A stretch of 56,510 nt of DNA from Balneolaceae bacterium UBA3186 (GTDB lineage Bacteria > Bacteroidota > Rhodothermia > Balneolales > Balneolaceae): positions 891 through 57,400 of the forward strand of contig DEXK01000016.1 of assembly GCA_002364085.1 (NCBI GenBank), given 5' to 3'. A program made the translations under genes and the position numbers. This document shows positions 17,101 to 25,526 of this stretch, in pieces. Numbering within the stretch: the first letter of the stretch is position 1; every line of letters begins with the position of its first letter. The notes beneath the pieces are model-generated. The model did no database searches, was not told the origin of the DNA, and was given only the letters and a program-made list of their open reading frames with translations.

Positions 17101-18030
17101 TTATTGTCCGTCTAATCTGTAAGCTGCCACGACTGATTCTGAAGACATATCACTCAACAACCCTTTATCATTCAATGTTTTTAAAAAGCTAACAGGTACA
17201 TTATTTTGGTGCAATCTTACAATGGAAGTACTACCGAAATTATCAAGATAGCCACCTGCTGCAAGATCTGAAATATATTCTGCAGGTACATTATTTTGAT
17301 ACAATCTAGAAATAGAGGTACTGCCAAAATCATCCAAAACTCCTGCATCATTGAAACTGGAAATGTATTCAAACGGTATCTGATTCTGATACAATCTGGA
17401 AATGGACGTACTTCCAAAGTTATTCAAAAGACCTGCTGTAGCTAAGTTCTGAATATATTGAAAAGGAACTTGGTTCTGATAAAGCCTGGAAATAGAAGTA
17501 CTACCAAAATTATTCAAAATACCCGCTTTACCGAATTGGTCGATGTATTCTACCGGTACATTGTTTTGGTAAAGTCGAGTGGATGAACTTCCACCAAAAT
17601 CATCTAGATAGCCATATTCTTTAAGCTGAGCGAGATAGTCAGTATAGCTTATGCCTAGCTCTGCAACACTATTTCCGCCATCAAAGTTAAAGTTAAAATC
17701 GAAGTCAAAATCCTGAGCAGGAGGAGCAGGTGAAGGTATAACTCTAACATCAGGTTGAGGTCTTTCAACTACTATAGTTTGACCAGCTCCGGTGCTCGCA
17801 AAATTTGTATCATCGGCAAATAATGAAAAAGGATCGCTAAAGAAGAACCATACTGCAGGAATTAAAACCAGAGATAATGCCAGTAGATTTCTTTTGGTAG
17901 TTGGATGTGAATCGAATTCTTCTTCAAAATTCTGATCACCGCCTTTTGCCTGTTCATCTATGTAAGCATCCAGATCAAAATCCGAATCCTCATTATTGTT
18001 TAAGTCGTATCGTAATTGTTGCTTACTCAT
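17101..18030 (-). CDS. Single-pass membrane protein with six 30-residue repeats (subtype B, gene 2 of operon)
   Basis: This 309-residue protein has the family N-terminus (DFDLDAYIDEQ), TKRNLLALSLVLIPAVWFFF as junction and membrane helix (about 46-65), a linker with FDFDFNFNFDGG, and six repeats from about residue 132. Its units read YI..L..AGLLNNFGSTSI-SRLYQNQVPFE; the GSTSISRLYQN core is almost invariant within this protein but differs from SYSAIIGLY in gene 4. Repeats are therefore more alike within than between proteins, a sign of concerted change. Only one base separates its stop from the next start, and seven bases separate it from the gene before. Function unknown. Confidence 0.8.
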   Translation of the reverse strand: MSKQQLRYDLNNNEDSDFDLDAYIDEQAKGGDQNFEEEFDSHPTTKRNLLALSLVLIPAVWFFFSDPFSLFADDTNFASTGAGQTIVVERPQPDVRVIPSPAPPAQDFDFDFNFNFDGGNSVAELGISYTDYLAQLKEYGYLDDFGGSSSTRLYQNNVPVEYIDQFGKAGILNNFGSTSISRLYQNQVPFQYIQNLATAGLLNNFGSTSISRLYQNQIPFEYISSFNDAGVLDDFGSTSISRLYQNNVPAEYISDLAAGGYLDNFGSTSIVRLHQNNVPVSFLKTLNDKGLLSDMSSESVVAAYRLDGQ

Positions 18031-18037
18031 AATGATC

Positions 18038-18892
18038 CTAATTATTTTCGTCTTTATACATCTCTACTATATCAACAAAGCTTAATTCCTCATAGAGCCC
18101 TTTGGCTTTTAGATCATCAAGAAATGTTGTAGTTACTCCTGCTTTGTAATACTCTGTGATATATACAAAACTAAGATCGTCAAGATATCCTGCTTGATCC
18201 AATGTTCGTAGATAATCCATGCTCACATCGTTTGTATAGAACTCACTTATACCGATGAAACTAACTTTATCCAGAAAACCGGCTTCTTCAAATTCAGACA
18301 GATAACTAAGTGGGATATCATTATTATAAAATTCTGAGATAGCCACAAAATCCAGATCATCCAAAAAACCGGCGTTATCTACTTCTTGGATGTAAGATAC
18401 AGGAACACCTGAAGAATGTAATTGGCGAGCCTGAAAAGCACTTAGTTTATCGTCATCTAATAATCCAAGTTCCTTTAGTTGCACTAAATAATCTGTAACA
18501 GGTGGTAGGTTAGCTGTTTGTGAAGCCCGTGCGAGTTCTTGTTCTATTGCCCTTTGGATGTCTCTGCTTTCAGGAAAAGAAATTTCTGGAATAGTTATTT
18601 CCGGAATGTCTATTACAATTTGATTACCTGTTTGTCCGCCGGCGATAAGCCTTTGCTCTTCAGCTCCAAAAATACTGGCATAAGCTTGTTTAGGACTCCA
18701 ATCGTGATACCATAAGAATGCAGTGAATACTAAAGCAAGACCCAGTATTGCGTTTTTTAAGAATGATGGCTCGTGTTCATCTACAATTTGTTGAGTAGGT
18801 TCTGCCGTTTGATGAGCTTGCTCTTCGAGGTAAGAGTCTAAGTCGAAATCGTCGTTTTTGTTGGATTTTTTAAATCTGCCCTGTTGTGCCAT
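18038..18892 (-). CDS. Single-pass membrane protein with five 30-residue repeats (subtype A, gene 1 of operon)
   Basis: First gene of the operon, 284 residues. The N-terminus (GRFKKSNKNDDFDLDSYLEE) is cytoplasmic and the helix lies at about 47-63. It is followed by DWSPKQAYASIFGAEEQR, which matches gene 3 and defines subtype A. A linker with the Pro-Glu-Ile repeats IDIPEITIPEISFPES precedes five repeats, YL..L.QAGYLDDLSFVYI-TEYYKAGVT in form, starting near 137. I do not recognise the family. The unit only loosely recalls the short repeats seen after the membrane part of some M56/BlaR1-like peptidases; no peptidase domain is present here. Confidence 0.8.
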   Translation of the reverse strand: MAQQGRFKKSNKNDDFDLDSYLEEQAHQTAEPTQQIVDEHEPSFLKNAILGLALVFTAFLWYHDWSPKQAYASIFGAEEQRLIAGGQTGNQIVIDIPEITIPEISFPESRDIQRAIEQELARASQTANLPPVTDYLVQLKELGLLDDDKLSAFQARQLHSSGVPVSYIQEVDNAGFLDDLDFVAISEFYNNDIPLSYLSEFEEAGFLDKVSFIGISEFYTNDVSMDYLRTLDQAGYLDDLSFVYITEYYKAGVTTTFLDDLKAKGLYEELSFVDIVEMYKDENN

Positions 18893-18917
18893 GGTTTTAT
18901 ATTTTTTAAGTAAGACG

Positions 18918-18949
18918 AAAAAGTAGCAGGGATTGTTTCACGTTAGCAA
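18918..18949 (-). promoter_or_regulatory. Candidate promoter of the repeat-protein operon
   Basis: On the minus strand TTG (18947-18949), 21 bp, TACTTTTT (18918-18925, seven of eight to TAnnTTTG), about 25 bases before the start codon. The plus-strand DUF2911 gene starts divergently from the same 109-bp spacer. Confidence 0.35.
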
Positions 18950-19001
18950 CTTTCTCTCGAGAATTGTTAGATTGTCGCACAACTTGAATCAAACTACCAA
19001 T

Positions 19002-19958
19002 ATGAAAAGAACAATAAGAGCTTCTTTATTTATCACACTATGTTTTTTATCCGGCTCAGCACTTGCCCAATTACCTGTTTCCTTAATGTTACCGGAGGCA
19101 AGTCCTAAGGAAACCAGAAGTATTACTATTGGTTTTACAACAATCAGTTTTGAATATAATTCTGTTGGAATAAAAGGAAGAGAAATATGGGGAGGTTTGG
19201 TTCCTTATGGCGAAGTTTGGAGAACTGGTGCTAATAAAAATACACTTTTTACAGTAACAGATGATGTGTTAATAAATGGCCAAGAACTTAAAGCAGGTTC
19301 TTACGGAATGCATACAATACCGGGAGAAGAAGAGTGGGTAATTATCTTTTCAAACTTCAGTGAGGCATGGGGAAGTTATTTCTATGACGAAAGTGAAGAT
19401 GCTTTGAGGATAACGGTAACTCCAGAAGCAATGGAGAGTAAATATGAATGGATGAAATTTTCTTTCAGTAATTATACAGCTACCTCCGTTGATATTTCAC
19501 TGAAGTGGGCTCACCTGGATGTTCCATTTAAGGTTGAAATTCCAATGGAAACAACATTTTCTCATATCGAAAACCAGTTTAGAACACTTCCGGCATTTTC
19601 ATGGCAAGGATGGGTTCAAGGTGCAACGTATCTACAGAATAATGATTACAAGCTTGATGTAGCTTTAAAATGGGCTGCAAGAGCAGTTCAAATTGATCGA
19701 AGTGTTCAAACAATAGGATTGCATGCAAAATTATTGGTTTTGAATGGTAACAATGAAGACGGCCTTAAAGAAGCTAATGAAATGAGAAAAGAATGGGCTA
19801 ACGATTGGAGATCCCATTACTCTGCAGCAGAAGTATATGAAGAAGCTGAAGATCTGAAAAAAGCAGAAGAAGCCTATAAAAAGGCAATTGATTTGGCAAA
19901 TGATGAAAGGACCAAACAAGTTTTGATGAGAAGGATTGATTCTTTGAAGGAAAAGTAA
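19002..19958 (+). CDS. DUF2911 domain protein with C-terminal TPR-like helices
   Basis: The chosen start is the methionine of MKRTIRASLFITLCFLSGSALAQ's signal peptide, 69 bases inside the longest frame, giving 318 residues. The DUF2911 part (about 40-165) carries its hallmark strings: ISFEYNSVGIKGREIWGG-type text, LVPYGEVWRTGANKNT and LKAGSYGMHTIPG. The last 100 residues contain paired helices with AEVYEEAEDLKKAEEAYKKA, a TPR-like end. It is exported, probably periplasmic. DUF2911 proteins are common in Bacteroidota, and their biochemical role is not known to me. Confidence 0.88.
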   Translation: MKRTIRASLFITLCFLSGSALAQLPVSLMLPEASPKETRSITIGFTTISFEYNSVGIKGREIWGGLVPYGEVWRTGANKNTLFTVTDDVLINGQELKAGSYGMHTIPGEEEWVIIFSNFSEAWGSYFYDESEDALRITVTPEAMESKYEWMKFSFSNYTATSVDISLKWAHLDVPFKVEIPMETTFSHIENQFRTLPAFSWQGWVQGATYLQNNDYKLDVALKWAARAVQIDRSVQTIGLHAKLLVLNGNNEDGLKEANEMRKEWANDWRSHYSAAEVYEEAEDLKKAEEAYKKAIDLANDERTKQVLMRRIDSLKEK

Positions 19959-19970
19959 TCGAATATGTAA

Positions 19971-20022
19971 ACCAATAACTAATAACCTAAATCATTTTGT
20001 TGATGGTTATTAGTTAATTGGT
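19971..20022. repeat. Inverted repeat between convergent genes
   Basis: CCAATAACTAATAACC (from 19972) mirrors GGTTATTAGTTAATTGG (from 20005) with one extra base in the right arm. It belongs to the same TTAGTTATT family as 3503-3556 and could serve both converging transcripts. Confidence 0.55.
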
Positions 20023-20033
20023 TTGGTTCATAA

Positions 20034-21908
20034 CTAGTTGCTGGCTTTCCCGTCGTAAAGCAGATCAGCCAACTCAACTATGTTAATAAATTCAGCACGG
20101 TAACCATTTTCATCAATTCCTTTGCTTTGTTTGGCAAGCTCCAGAACCATGTCAAAAGTACTTTCTCCTTTGAATTTTGAATCTCGAAGGAGCATTCCAA
20201 AGGAGGCCACTGATGCCGCAAACTTCAGGTTATCTGATAATTCAGTGCTATCGGATATTTTTATTACCTGAGAAAGAAGATGACTTTTATTGCCATCAGG
20301 GTTTTTATACCTCAGTTTTACAGTCATTAGTTCACTGCTATAATTATTTACGGGATCGTTGGGAGTTTGATATTTCAGAGGGTCGATATCACTAAGCGAG
20401 GTGTCTATATGTACTCCGTGTGGAATAATTTCATATAAAGCTGTTACGGTATGACCAGCTCCGAGTTCACCGGCATCTTTTTCATCATTGTTGAAATCTT
20501 CATCCGCAAGCAAACGATTTTCATAACCGATTAAACGATACGCTTTTACGTTTTGGGGATTGAATTCAACTTGGATCTTTACATCTTTAGCAATAGTGTG
20601 TAGGGTTCCACCCATTTCAGAAACCAATACTTTTTTGGCTTCCAGCAGATTGTCGATGTAATAGTAATTCCCATTACCATTGTTAGCAATTTGCTCCATT
20701 TTTGAATCTTTTAAATTTCCTGATCCGAATCCCAATACAGATAAAAATATCCCTTCCTCTCTTTTTTCTTCTATGAGTTCCACAAGTTTATCGTTACTGG
20801 AAACACCAACATTGAAGTCACCGTCAGTTGCAAGGATAACTCTGTTATTTCCATCTTTTCTGAAATGTTCTTTAGCAACCTGATAAGCTTGTCTTATTCC
20901 CGCAGCTCCGGCTGTTGATCCTCCGGCATTAAGTTTATTCAGAGCTTCCAGAATGGCCTCTTTATTAGCTCCTGAAGTAGGAGGAAGCACTAATCCTGAA
21001 CTACCGGCATAAACCACAATGGAAACATAATCTTCTTCTCTCAATTGATTAGTTAGAAGTTTGAATCCTTTTTTTAGAAGGGGGAGTTTATCATCTGAGC
21101 TCATGGAACCTGAAACATCCAACAAAAATACCAAGTTACTTGGTGGTAGATTATCTGCTTCGATCATTTCTCCTTGTATACCTATTTGAACTAATTGATG
21201 ACCAGGATTCCAGGGAGCTTTTCCAACTTCAGTATTCACAGAAAATGGATGCTCGCCTTTCGGATTTTCATAATCATAATTAAAATAATTGATCAACTCT
21301 TCAACACGTACGGCATCATTAACAGGTAGCTGTCCGTCCATGATCATACGCCTTACATTGGAATAGGAAGCACCGTCAACATCAATAGAAAAAGTAGAAA
21401 GTGGCGTTTTGGTTGCCCATTTAAATGTATTTTCTGAGATTGTGTCGTACTCTTCGGAGCTAAAATTATCATAATAGGCCGGACTGCCACTATTACCTTC
21501 AACTTTGGCGACAGAAAAACCCAGTTTTGTGGTTTGAGTTCCTGCACCAACTCCTGTTACTACTACTTCTTCTAAACCAAACACTTCCTGTTGTAATACA
21601 AGGATTAGGTTTTTTACTCCTTCTTCAGGGACTTCAATTTGTTTTGATAGTTTCCTAAAACCTACAAAATGTACTTCTAAGGTATAATTACCCGGTTCCA
21701 GAAAAAATAAGAATTCTCCATCAGTATCAGTGCCTTTCCTTTCTTTAGTTTCTTTTACCAGGACGGTTGCACCAGGTAATTCTTGTTGAGTTTCGGCATC
21801 AATGACCTTCCCTTGAACTGGAACTTTGTCATTTATTATGAGAGGGGTTGGAATGTCAATTACTTCCGGAAGGATGAGAAGTAACAAGCTTGCAATGAAT
21901 GTCTTCAT
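20034..21908 (-). CDS. VWA domain protein (YfbK type) with CarboxypepD_reg-like N-domain
   Basis: An exported protein of 624 residues. After a signal segment, a CarboxypepD_reg-like domain (about 30-105: GKVIDAETQQELPGATV) leads into the von Willebrand N-region (EEYDTISENTFKWATKTPLS, near 153). The VWA domain carries a full metal site: D264-x-S266-x-S268 (LLDVSGSMSS), a threonine in GGSTAGAAG, and ATDGDFNVG. A DUF3520-like C-domain follows (VALYEIIPHG region). The domain order is that of the YfbK family. The N-domain is the type used at the start of Bacteroidota TonB receptors, so the protein probably sits at the outer membrane or in the periplasm. Its partner is not evident from neighbours. 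Confidence 0.88.
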   Translation of the reverse strand: MKTFIASLLLLILPEVIDIPTPLIINDKVPVQGKVIDAETQQELPGATVLVKETKERKGTDTDGEFLFFLEPGNYTLEVHFVGFRKLSKQIEVPEEGVKNLILVLQQEVFGLEEVVVTGVGAGTQTTKLGFSVAKVEGNSGSPAYYDNFSSEEYDTISENTFKWATKTPLSTFSIDVDGASYSNVRRMIMDGQLPVNDAVRVEELINYFNYDYENPKGEHPFSVNTEVGKAPWNPGHQLVQIGIQGEMIEADNLPPSNLVFLLDVSGSMSSDDKLPLLKKGFKLLTNQLREEDYVSIVVYAGSSGLVLPPTSGANKEAILEALNKLNAGGSTAGAAGIRQAYQVAKEHFRKDGNNRVILATDGDFNVGVSSNDKLVELIEEKREEGIFLSVLGFGSGNLKDSKMEQIANNGNGNYYYIDNLLEAKKVLVSEMGGTLHTIAKDVKIQVEFNPQNVKAYRLIGYENRLLADEDFNNDEKDAGELGAGHTVTALYEIIPHGVHIDTSLSDIDPLKYQTPNDPVNNYSSELMTVKLRYKNPDGNKSHLLSQVIKISDSTELSDNLKFAASVASFGMLLRDSKFKGESTFDMVLELAKQSKGIDENGYRAEFINIVELADLLYDGKASN

Positions 21909-22075
21909 AGTATTTCCCTAAATTTATTGAAGATTAAATTGCAACCTAATCGATTGTAAACAGATGTTAAATCACATGAGGATGTTATGAAGACGAGCAA
22001 ACACTAGAGGAGGTTGAATCGATGTGCAAAGAACTTCTAAAACTGCAATTTGTAATTTGAAAATTGGTATTTACT

Positions 22076-23032
22076 CTACCACGGTAGGTTATCCAAATCT
22101 ACATTTCCACCAGTAATGATGATTCCAACTTTTTTACCGACAAACCTTTTTTGGTTATTGAATAAAGCAGCAACAGGCACTGCACAGGAAGGCTCTATGA
22201 TCATATTCATACGTTCCCAAATAAATCGCATAGCCGAAATTATAGACTCTTCGTCTACGGTTAGAATATCATCTACGTTTTTTTGAATAATTTGGAAAGG
22301 GAGTTCACCAAGCGAGGTTCTTAAACCATCAGCAATAGTATGGGTGCTGTATGCTGGTATAAGTTTGCCTTCTTTGAAGGAGCGGTAAGCGTCGTCTGCT
22401 TCTTTTGGTTCTGTTCCTATTATTTCTATATCCGGATTTATAGATTTTGCTGCAAGTGCCGTTCCACTAAGCAAACCGCCACCACCGATAGGTGTCATGA
22501 TCACATCCAAAAAAGGGCATTCTTCCAGAAATTCGATAGCTGAAGTTCCTTGACCAGCTATGATTCTTGCATCATTATAAGGATGAATAGTTGTTGCTCC
22601 GGTTCGTTCAACTACCTTTTTTAAAGTGCCTTCCCGAGCATCAAGGCTTGCTTCACAAAAAGTAACTTCAGCTCCGTAGTTTTTTACTGCTTCCACCTTT
22701 ACTTTCGGTGCATTTTCGGGCATCACAACATATGCTTTTATTCCTCGAATTCTTGCTGCAAGTGCCAATGCCTGAGCATGATTTCCTGATGAGTGAGTGG
22801 CTACACCTTGTTCAGCATCTTTATCAGATAAAGTTAGAACAGCATTACAAGCACCACGGAATTTGAACGCTCCTACTTTCTGGAAGTTTTCACATTTAAA
22901 GAAAACTGAAGCATTTGCATGTATGTTTACCTTATTACTTGAAAGAACAGGTGTTCGATGAGCGTAAGGATCAATTACTTGATGCGCTGCTTTTATATCA
23001 GAAAGGGTAGGAATAGAGAGTGTGTCGATCAT
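22076..23032 (-). CDS. PLP-dependent threonine/serine dehydratase family protein
   Basis: A fold-type II PLP enzyme of 318 residues. Visible marks are the PLP lysine K57 in GAFKFRGACN, the SSGNHAQALA substrate loop, the phosphate-binding TPIGGGGLLSG near 182-192, and the C-terminal ITGGNVDL. The length equals the single-domain catabolic threonine dehydratase/serine racemase group: there is no regulatory ACT domain. The likely reaction is L-threonine or L-serine to the 2-oxo acid plus ammonia; racemase activity is an alternative. It is a single gene read leftwards, divergent from the DUF5916 gene. Confidence 0.9.
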   Translation of the reverse strand: MIDTLSIPTLSDIKAAHQVIDPYAHRTPVLSSNKVNIHANASVFFKCENFQKVGAFKFRGACNAVLTLSDKDAEQGVATHSSGNHAQALALAARIRGIKAYVVMPENAPKVKVEAVKNYGAEVTFCEASLDAREGTLKKVVERTGATTIHPYNDARIIAGQGTSAIEFLEECPFLDVIMTPIGGGGLLSGTALAAKSINPDIEIIGTEPKEADDAYRSFKEGKLIPAYSTHTIADGLRTSLGELPFQIIQKNVDDILTVDEESIISAMRFIWERMNMIIEPSCAVPVAALFNNQKRFVGKKVGIIITGGNVDLDNLPW

Positions 23033-23150
23033 TGATTATCAAATAGTTTAGCCAAAATAAGGAGAATGCTACTTTAATACAGAACTTTAAAAAAAGAACA
23101 GAAAGGTGTAAAAGTTAGAAAAGCGGGTTCTGATTCAGGTTTTTAAACTC

Positions 23151-23177
23151 TAATTTTGCACGGTTTAAATAAAGGAG
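23151..23177 (+). promoter_or_regulatory. Promoter (-7 box) and ribosome site fixing a TTG start
   Basis: TAATTTTG (23151-23158) is a perfect TAnnTTTG and TCTG (23129-23132) lies 18 bp before it. AAAGGAG (23171-23177) is seven bases before a TTG at 23185, which decides the start of the DUF5916 gene. Confidence 0.5.
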
Positions 23178-23184
23178 CATATTT

Positions 23185-25443
23185 TTGAAGAAAACACTTT
23201 TAGGGCTACTGGTTTTTGTTGTTTGTGCACAAAGCGGATTAGCACAGGAAAGCATTCGATTAGTTAAAATAGAATCACCTATAATTTTAGATGGGAAAAT
23301 CGATGAACCCGCCTGGGATATTATTCCGGAATTTACGCCTGTGCAGTACGAGCCGGTTTTTATGGGTGAAATGAGCGAAGTCACCAGATTTAAAGTAGGG
23401 TATGATGAGAGTTTTATCTATGTAGCCGGTGAACTTTTCACATCAGATCCAAGCACAATCACTACCAATTCACTAACCAGAGATAAATATAGTAGTGATG
23501 ATGTATTTGCAATAGTAATTGATGGGTTCAACGATAACCAAAATGCGACCTGGTTTTTTACCAACCCTGACGGCGTTCGTTTTGATGTGGCTTTATCGAA
23601 TGATGCAGATTTTGGTGGAGGAAGAAATGCATTTAATGATAGCTGGAATGCTTTTTGGGATGTTGAAACTACCATAACCGATGAAGGTTGGTTTGCCGAA
23701 ATGAGAATTCCGTTTTCGAGTATAGGTGTTCAGGAGATAAATAATACTACTGAAATGGGAATCATTGTATATCGGTGGATAACGAAGAAAAATGAACGTC
23801 ATATTTTTCCTGCTATACCACCTAACTGGAATTTAGGGAATGCGAAGCCATCTCAAGCACAAGATGTGATCTTAGAAGGAGTGAAGTCTAAAAATCCACT
23901 ATACATTACACCTTATGGATTGGGAGGAATAAATTCTATAAGTACGCTGAATTCAGATTCAACTCAATACACGTACGATAACGACTTTACTACAGAAGTA
24001 GGTTTTGACCTGAAATACAATGTAACCAGTAATCTTACTTTAGATGCAACCGTAAATACGGACTTTGCACAGGTAGAAGCAGACGACCAACAGTTAAACT
24101 TATCCCGTTTCTCATTATTTTTTCCTGAAAAGAGACAATTTTTCCAACAAAGATCAGGCTTATTTGACTTTTCATTTGGGCGCGATCAGGTTTTTTATAG
24201 CCGAAGAATAGGTTTAGATGGAGATGGTAATCCGGTTCGAATTTTAGGAGGAGGTAGATTAACTGGAAGAGTAGGGGATCTTGATATTGGATTAATGAGC
24301 TTGCAAACTGCTGAAAGTGATAACCTGCCTTCAGAAAATTTCTCTGTGCTAAGATTAAGAAAGCAGGCATTTAATACAGCTTCTTATCTGGGTGGAATAT
24401 TCACAAGCCGTTTAGGAGCAGACGGTAGTTCTAATATAGTGTATGGATTTGATGGTGATATTAATACGATTAGTAATCATTATATTGAATTTCGTGTATC
24501 ACAATCAGTAGACGATAATATTGCCAGTGCAGAAAGATATGATATAGATGAGACTTCTGCGTTAAGGCTGTCGGCCAGAAATGTAACTAGCACGGGATTT
24601 GGATATCAAGTAACAGTTAATCGTTTGGGAGATCAATTTAATCCCGATGTAGGGTTTGTAAGGGTAGGGGGCACAACTCAAAAGTTCGTACGATTGAGTT
24701 ACGGATGGTTACCCGATGAGGAATCTGTATTTCAGCGAACTAACATAAATGCGTTTTACTTCGGACGTTTTTATAATGACCAATATGAACTTGGAAATTT
24801 TGATACAGGTCTCCAGTCAAGAACGCTAAGAACTCAGTGGAGTGGCCGCTTTAAACAATATGGAGAACTTAATATAGAAGCTGAATTTAGTAAAGATGAT
24901 ATTCCTGCAGGTGAGTCGTTCGATCTTTTAGGTAAAATTTTTATTCCTTCCCAAATATATGAAACGTCAACTTTTGGTTTTAGATATCAGTTTTCAGAAG
25001 CTTGGAAAGTTGGTGGAGATATTAATGGAGGAGTAGGAAATATCTATGACGGAAATCTTGTGGAATTAGCAGTAAGCCCCAGATTTTTTGTATCTCGGAA
25101 GGTAGAGATTGGTGGAAGCTATAGAGTTACGCACTTAACATTTCCGGAAAGAGCAAATCGTTCCACAACAGAATTCACATCACATTTGGGACAATTCAGA
25201 GGTCAATATGCCTTTGATAAAAAAGCTACTTTTAGCGCATTTATTCAATACAGTAATGTTGCTGAACAAGTGGGGGCAAATTTTCGATTCAGGTATAATT
25301 TCAGTGAGGGAAGAGATTTCTTCCTTGTGATCAACGAACAATCTTATACAAATCGTGATCCAGTAGAAACAGGTTTACCAAGGCTCCCTGTTATGCAATC
25401 GGGTTCTGTTCTGTTAAAATATACGCACACTTTTATTTACTAA
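23185..25443 (+). CDS. DUF5916 outer-membrane protein with CBM9-like N-domain
   Basis: A 752-residue exported protein with a TTG start supported by a strong ribosome site. The signal peptide ends near LAQ. The N-terminal carbohydrate-binding family 9-like sandwich (about 22-205) starts with the typical SPIILDGKIDEPAWD and has WFAEMRIPFSSIG. The rest (about 230-752) is the DUF5916 region, alternating beta strands that end in an aromatic-terminal strand (TFIY), which suggests an outer-membrane barrel. The conserved FSLFFPEKRQFFQ of the family is present. Such proteins are frequent in Bacteroidota, often beside peptidases; here an M14 gene follows 83 bases downstream in the same direction. Substrate unknown. 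Confidence 0.9.
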   Translation: MKKTLLGLLVFVVCAQSGLAQESIRLVKIESPIILDGKIDEPAWDIIPEFTPVQYEPVFMGEMSEVTRFKVGYDESFIYVAGELFTSDPSTITTNSLTRDKYSSDDVFAIVIDGFNDNQNATWFFTNPDGVRFDVALSNDADFGGGRNAFNDSWNAFWDVETTITDEGWFAEMRIPFSSIGVQEINNTTEMGIIVYRWITKKNERHIFPAIPPNWNLGNAKPSQAQDVILEGVKSKNPLYITPYGLGGINSISTLNSDSTQYTYDNDFTTEVGFDLKYNVTSNLTLDATVNTDFAQVEADDQQLNLSRFSLFFPEKRQFFQQRSGLFDFSFGRDQVFYSRRIGLDGDGNPVRILGGGRLTGRVGDLDIGLMSLQTAESDNLPSENFSVLRLRKQAFNTASYLGGIFTSRLGADGSSNIVYGFDGDINTISNHYIEFRVSQSVDDNIASAERYDIDETSALRLSARNVTSTGFGYQVTVNRLGDQFNPDVGFVRVGGTTQKFVRLSYGWLPDEESVFQRTNINAFYFGRFYNDQYELGNFDTGLQSRTLRTQWSGRFKQYGELNIEAEFSKDDIPAGESFDLLGKIFIPSQIYETSTFGFRYQFSEAWKVGGDINGGVGNIYDGNLVELAVSPRFFVSRKVEIGGSYRVTHLTFPERANRSTTEFTSHLGQFRGQYAFDKKATFSAFIQYSNVAEQVGANFRFRYNFSEGRDFFLVINEQSYTNRDPVETGLPRLPVMQSGSVLLKYTHTFIY

Positions 25444-25526
25444 GACCATATACACTTTAGAAAATAATTTAACTCCATTTTACGGCTTTTTTTATTAGTC
25501 TGAATAAAACAATAATTAACTACGCT

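Noticed and set aside
18933..19001. N-terminal extension of the DUF2911 protein
   Set aside because: It would put 23 residues ahead of a clear signal peptide; the start at 19002 is preferred.
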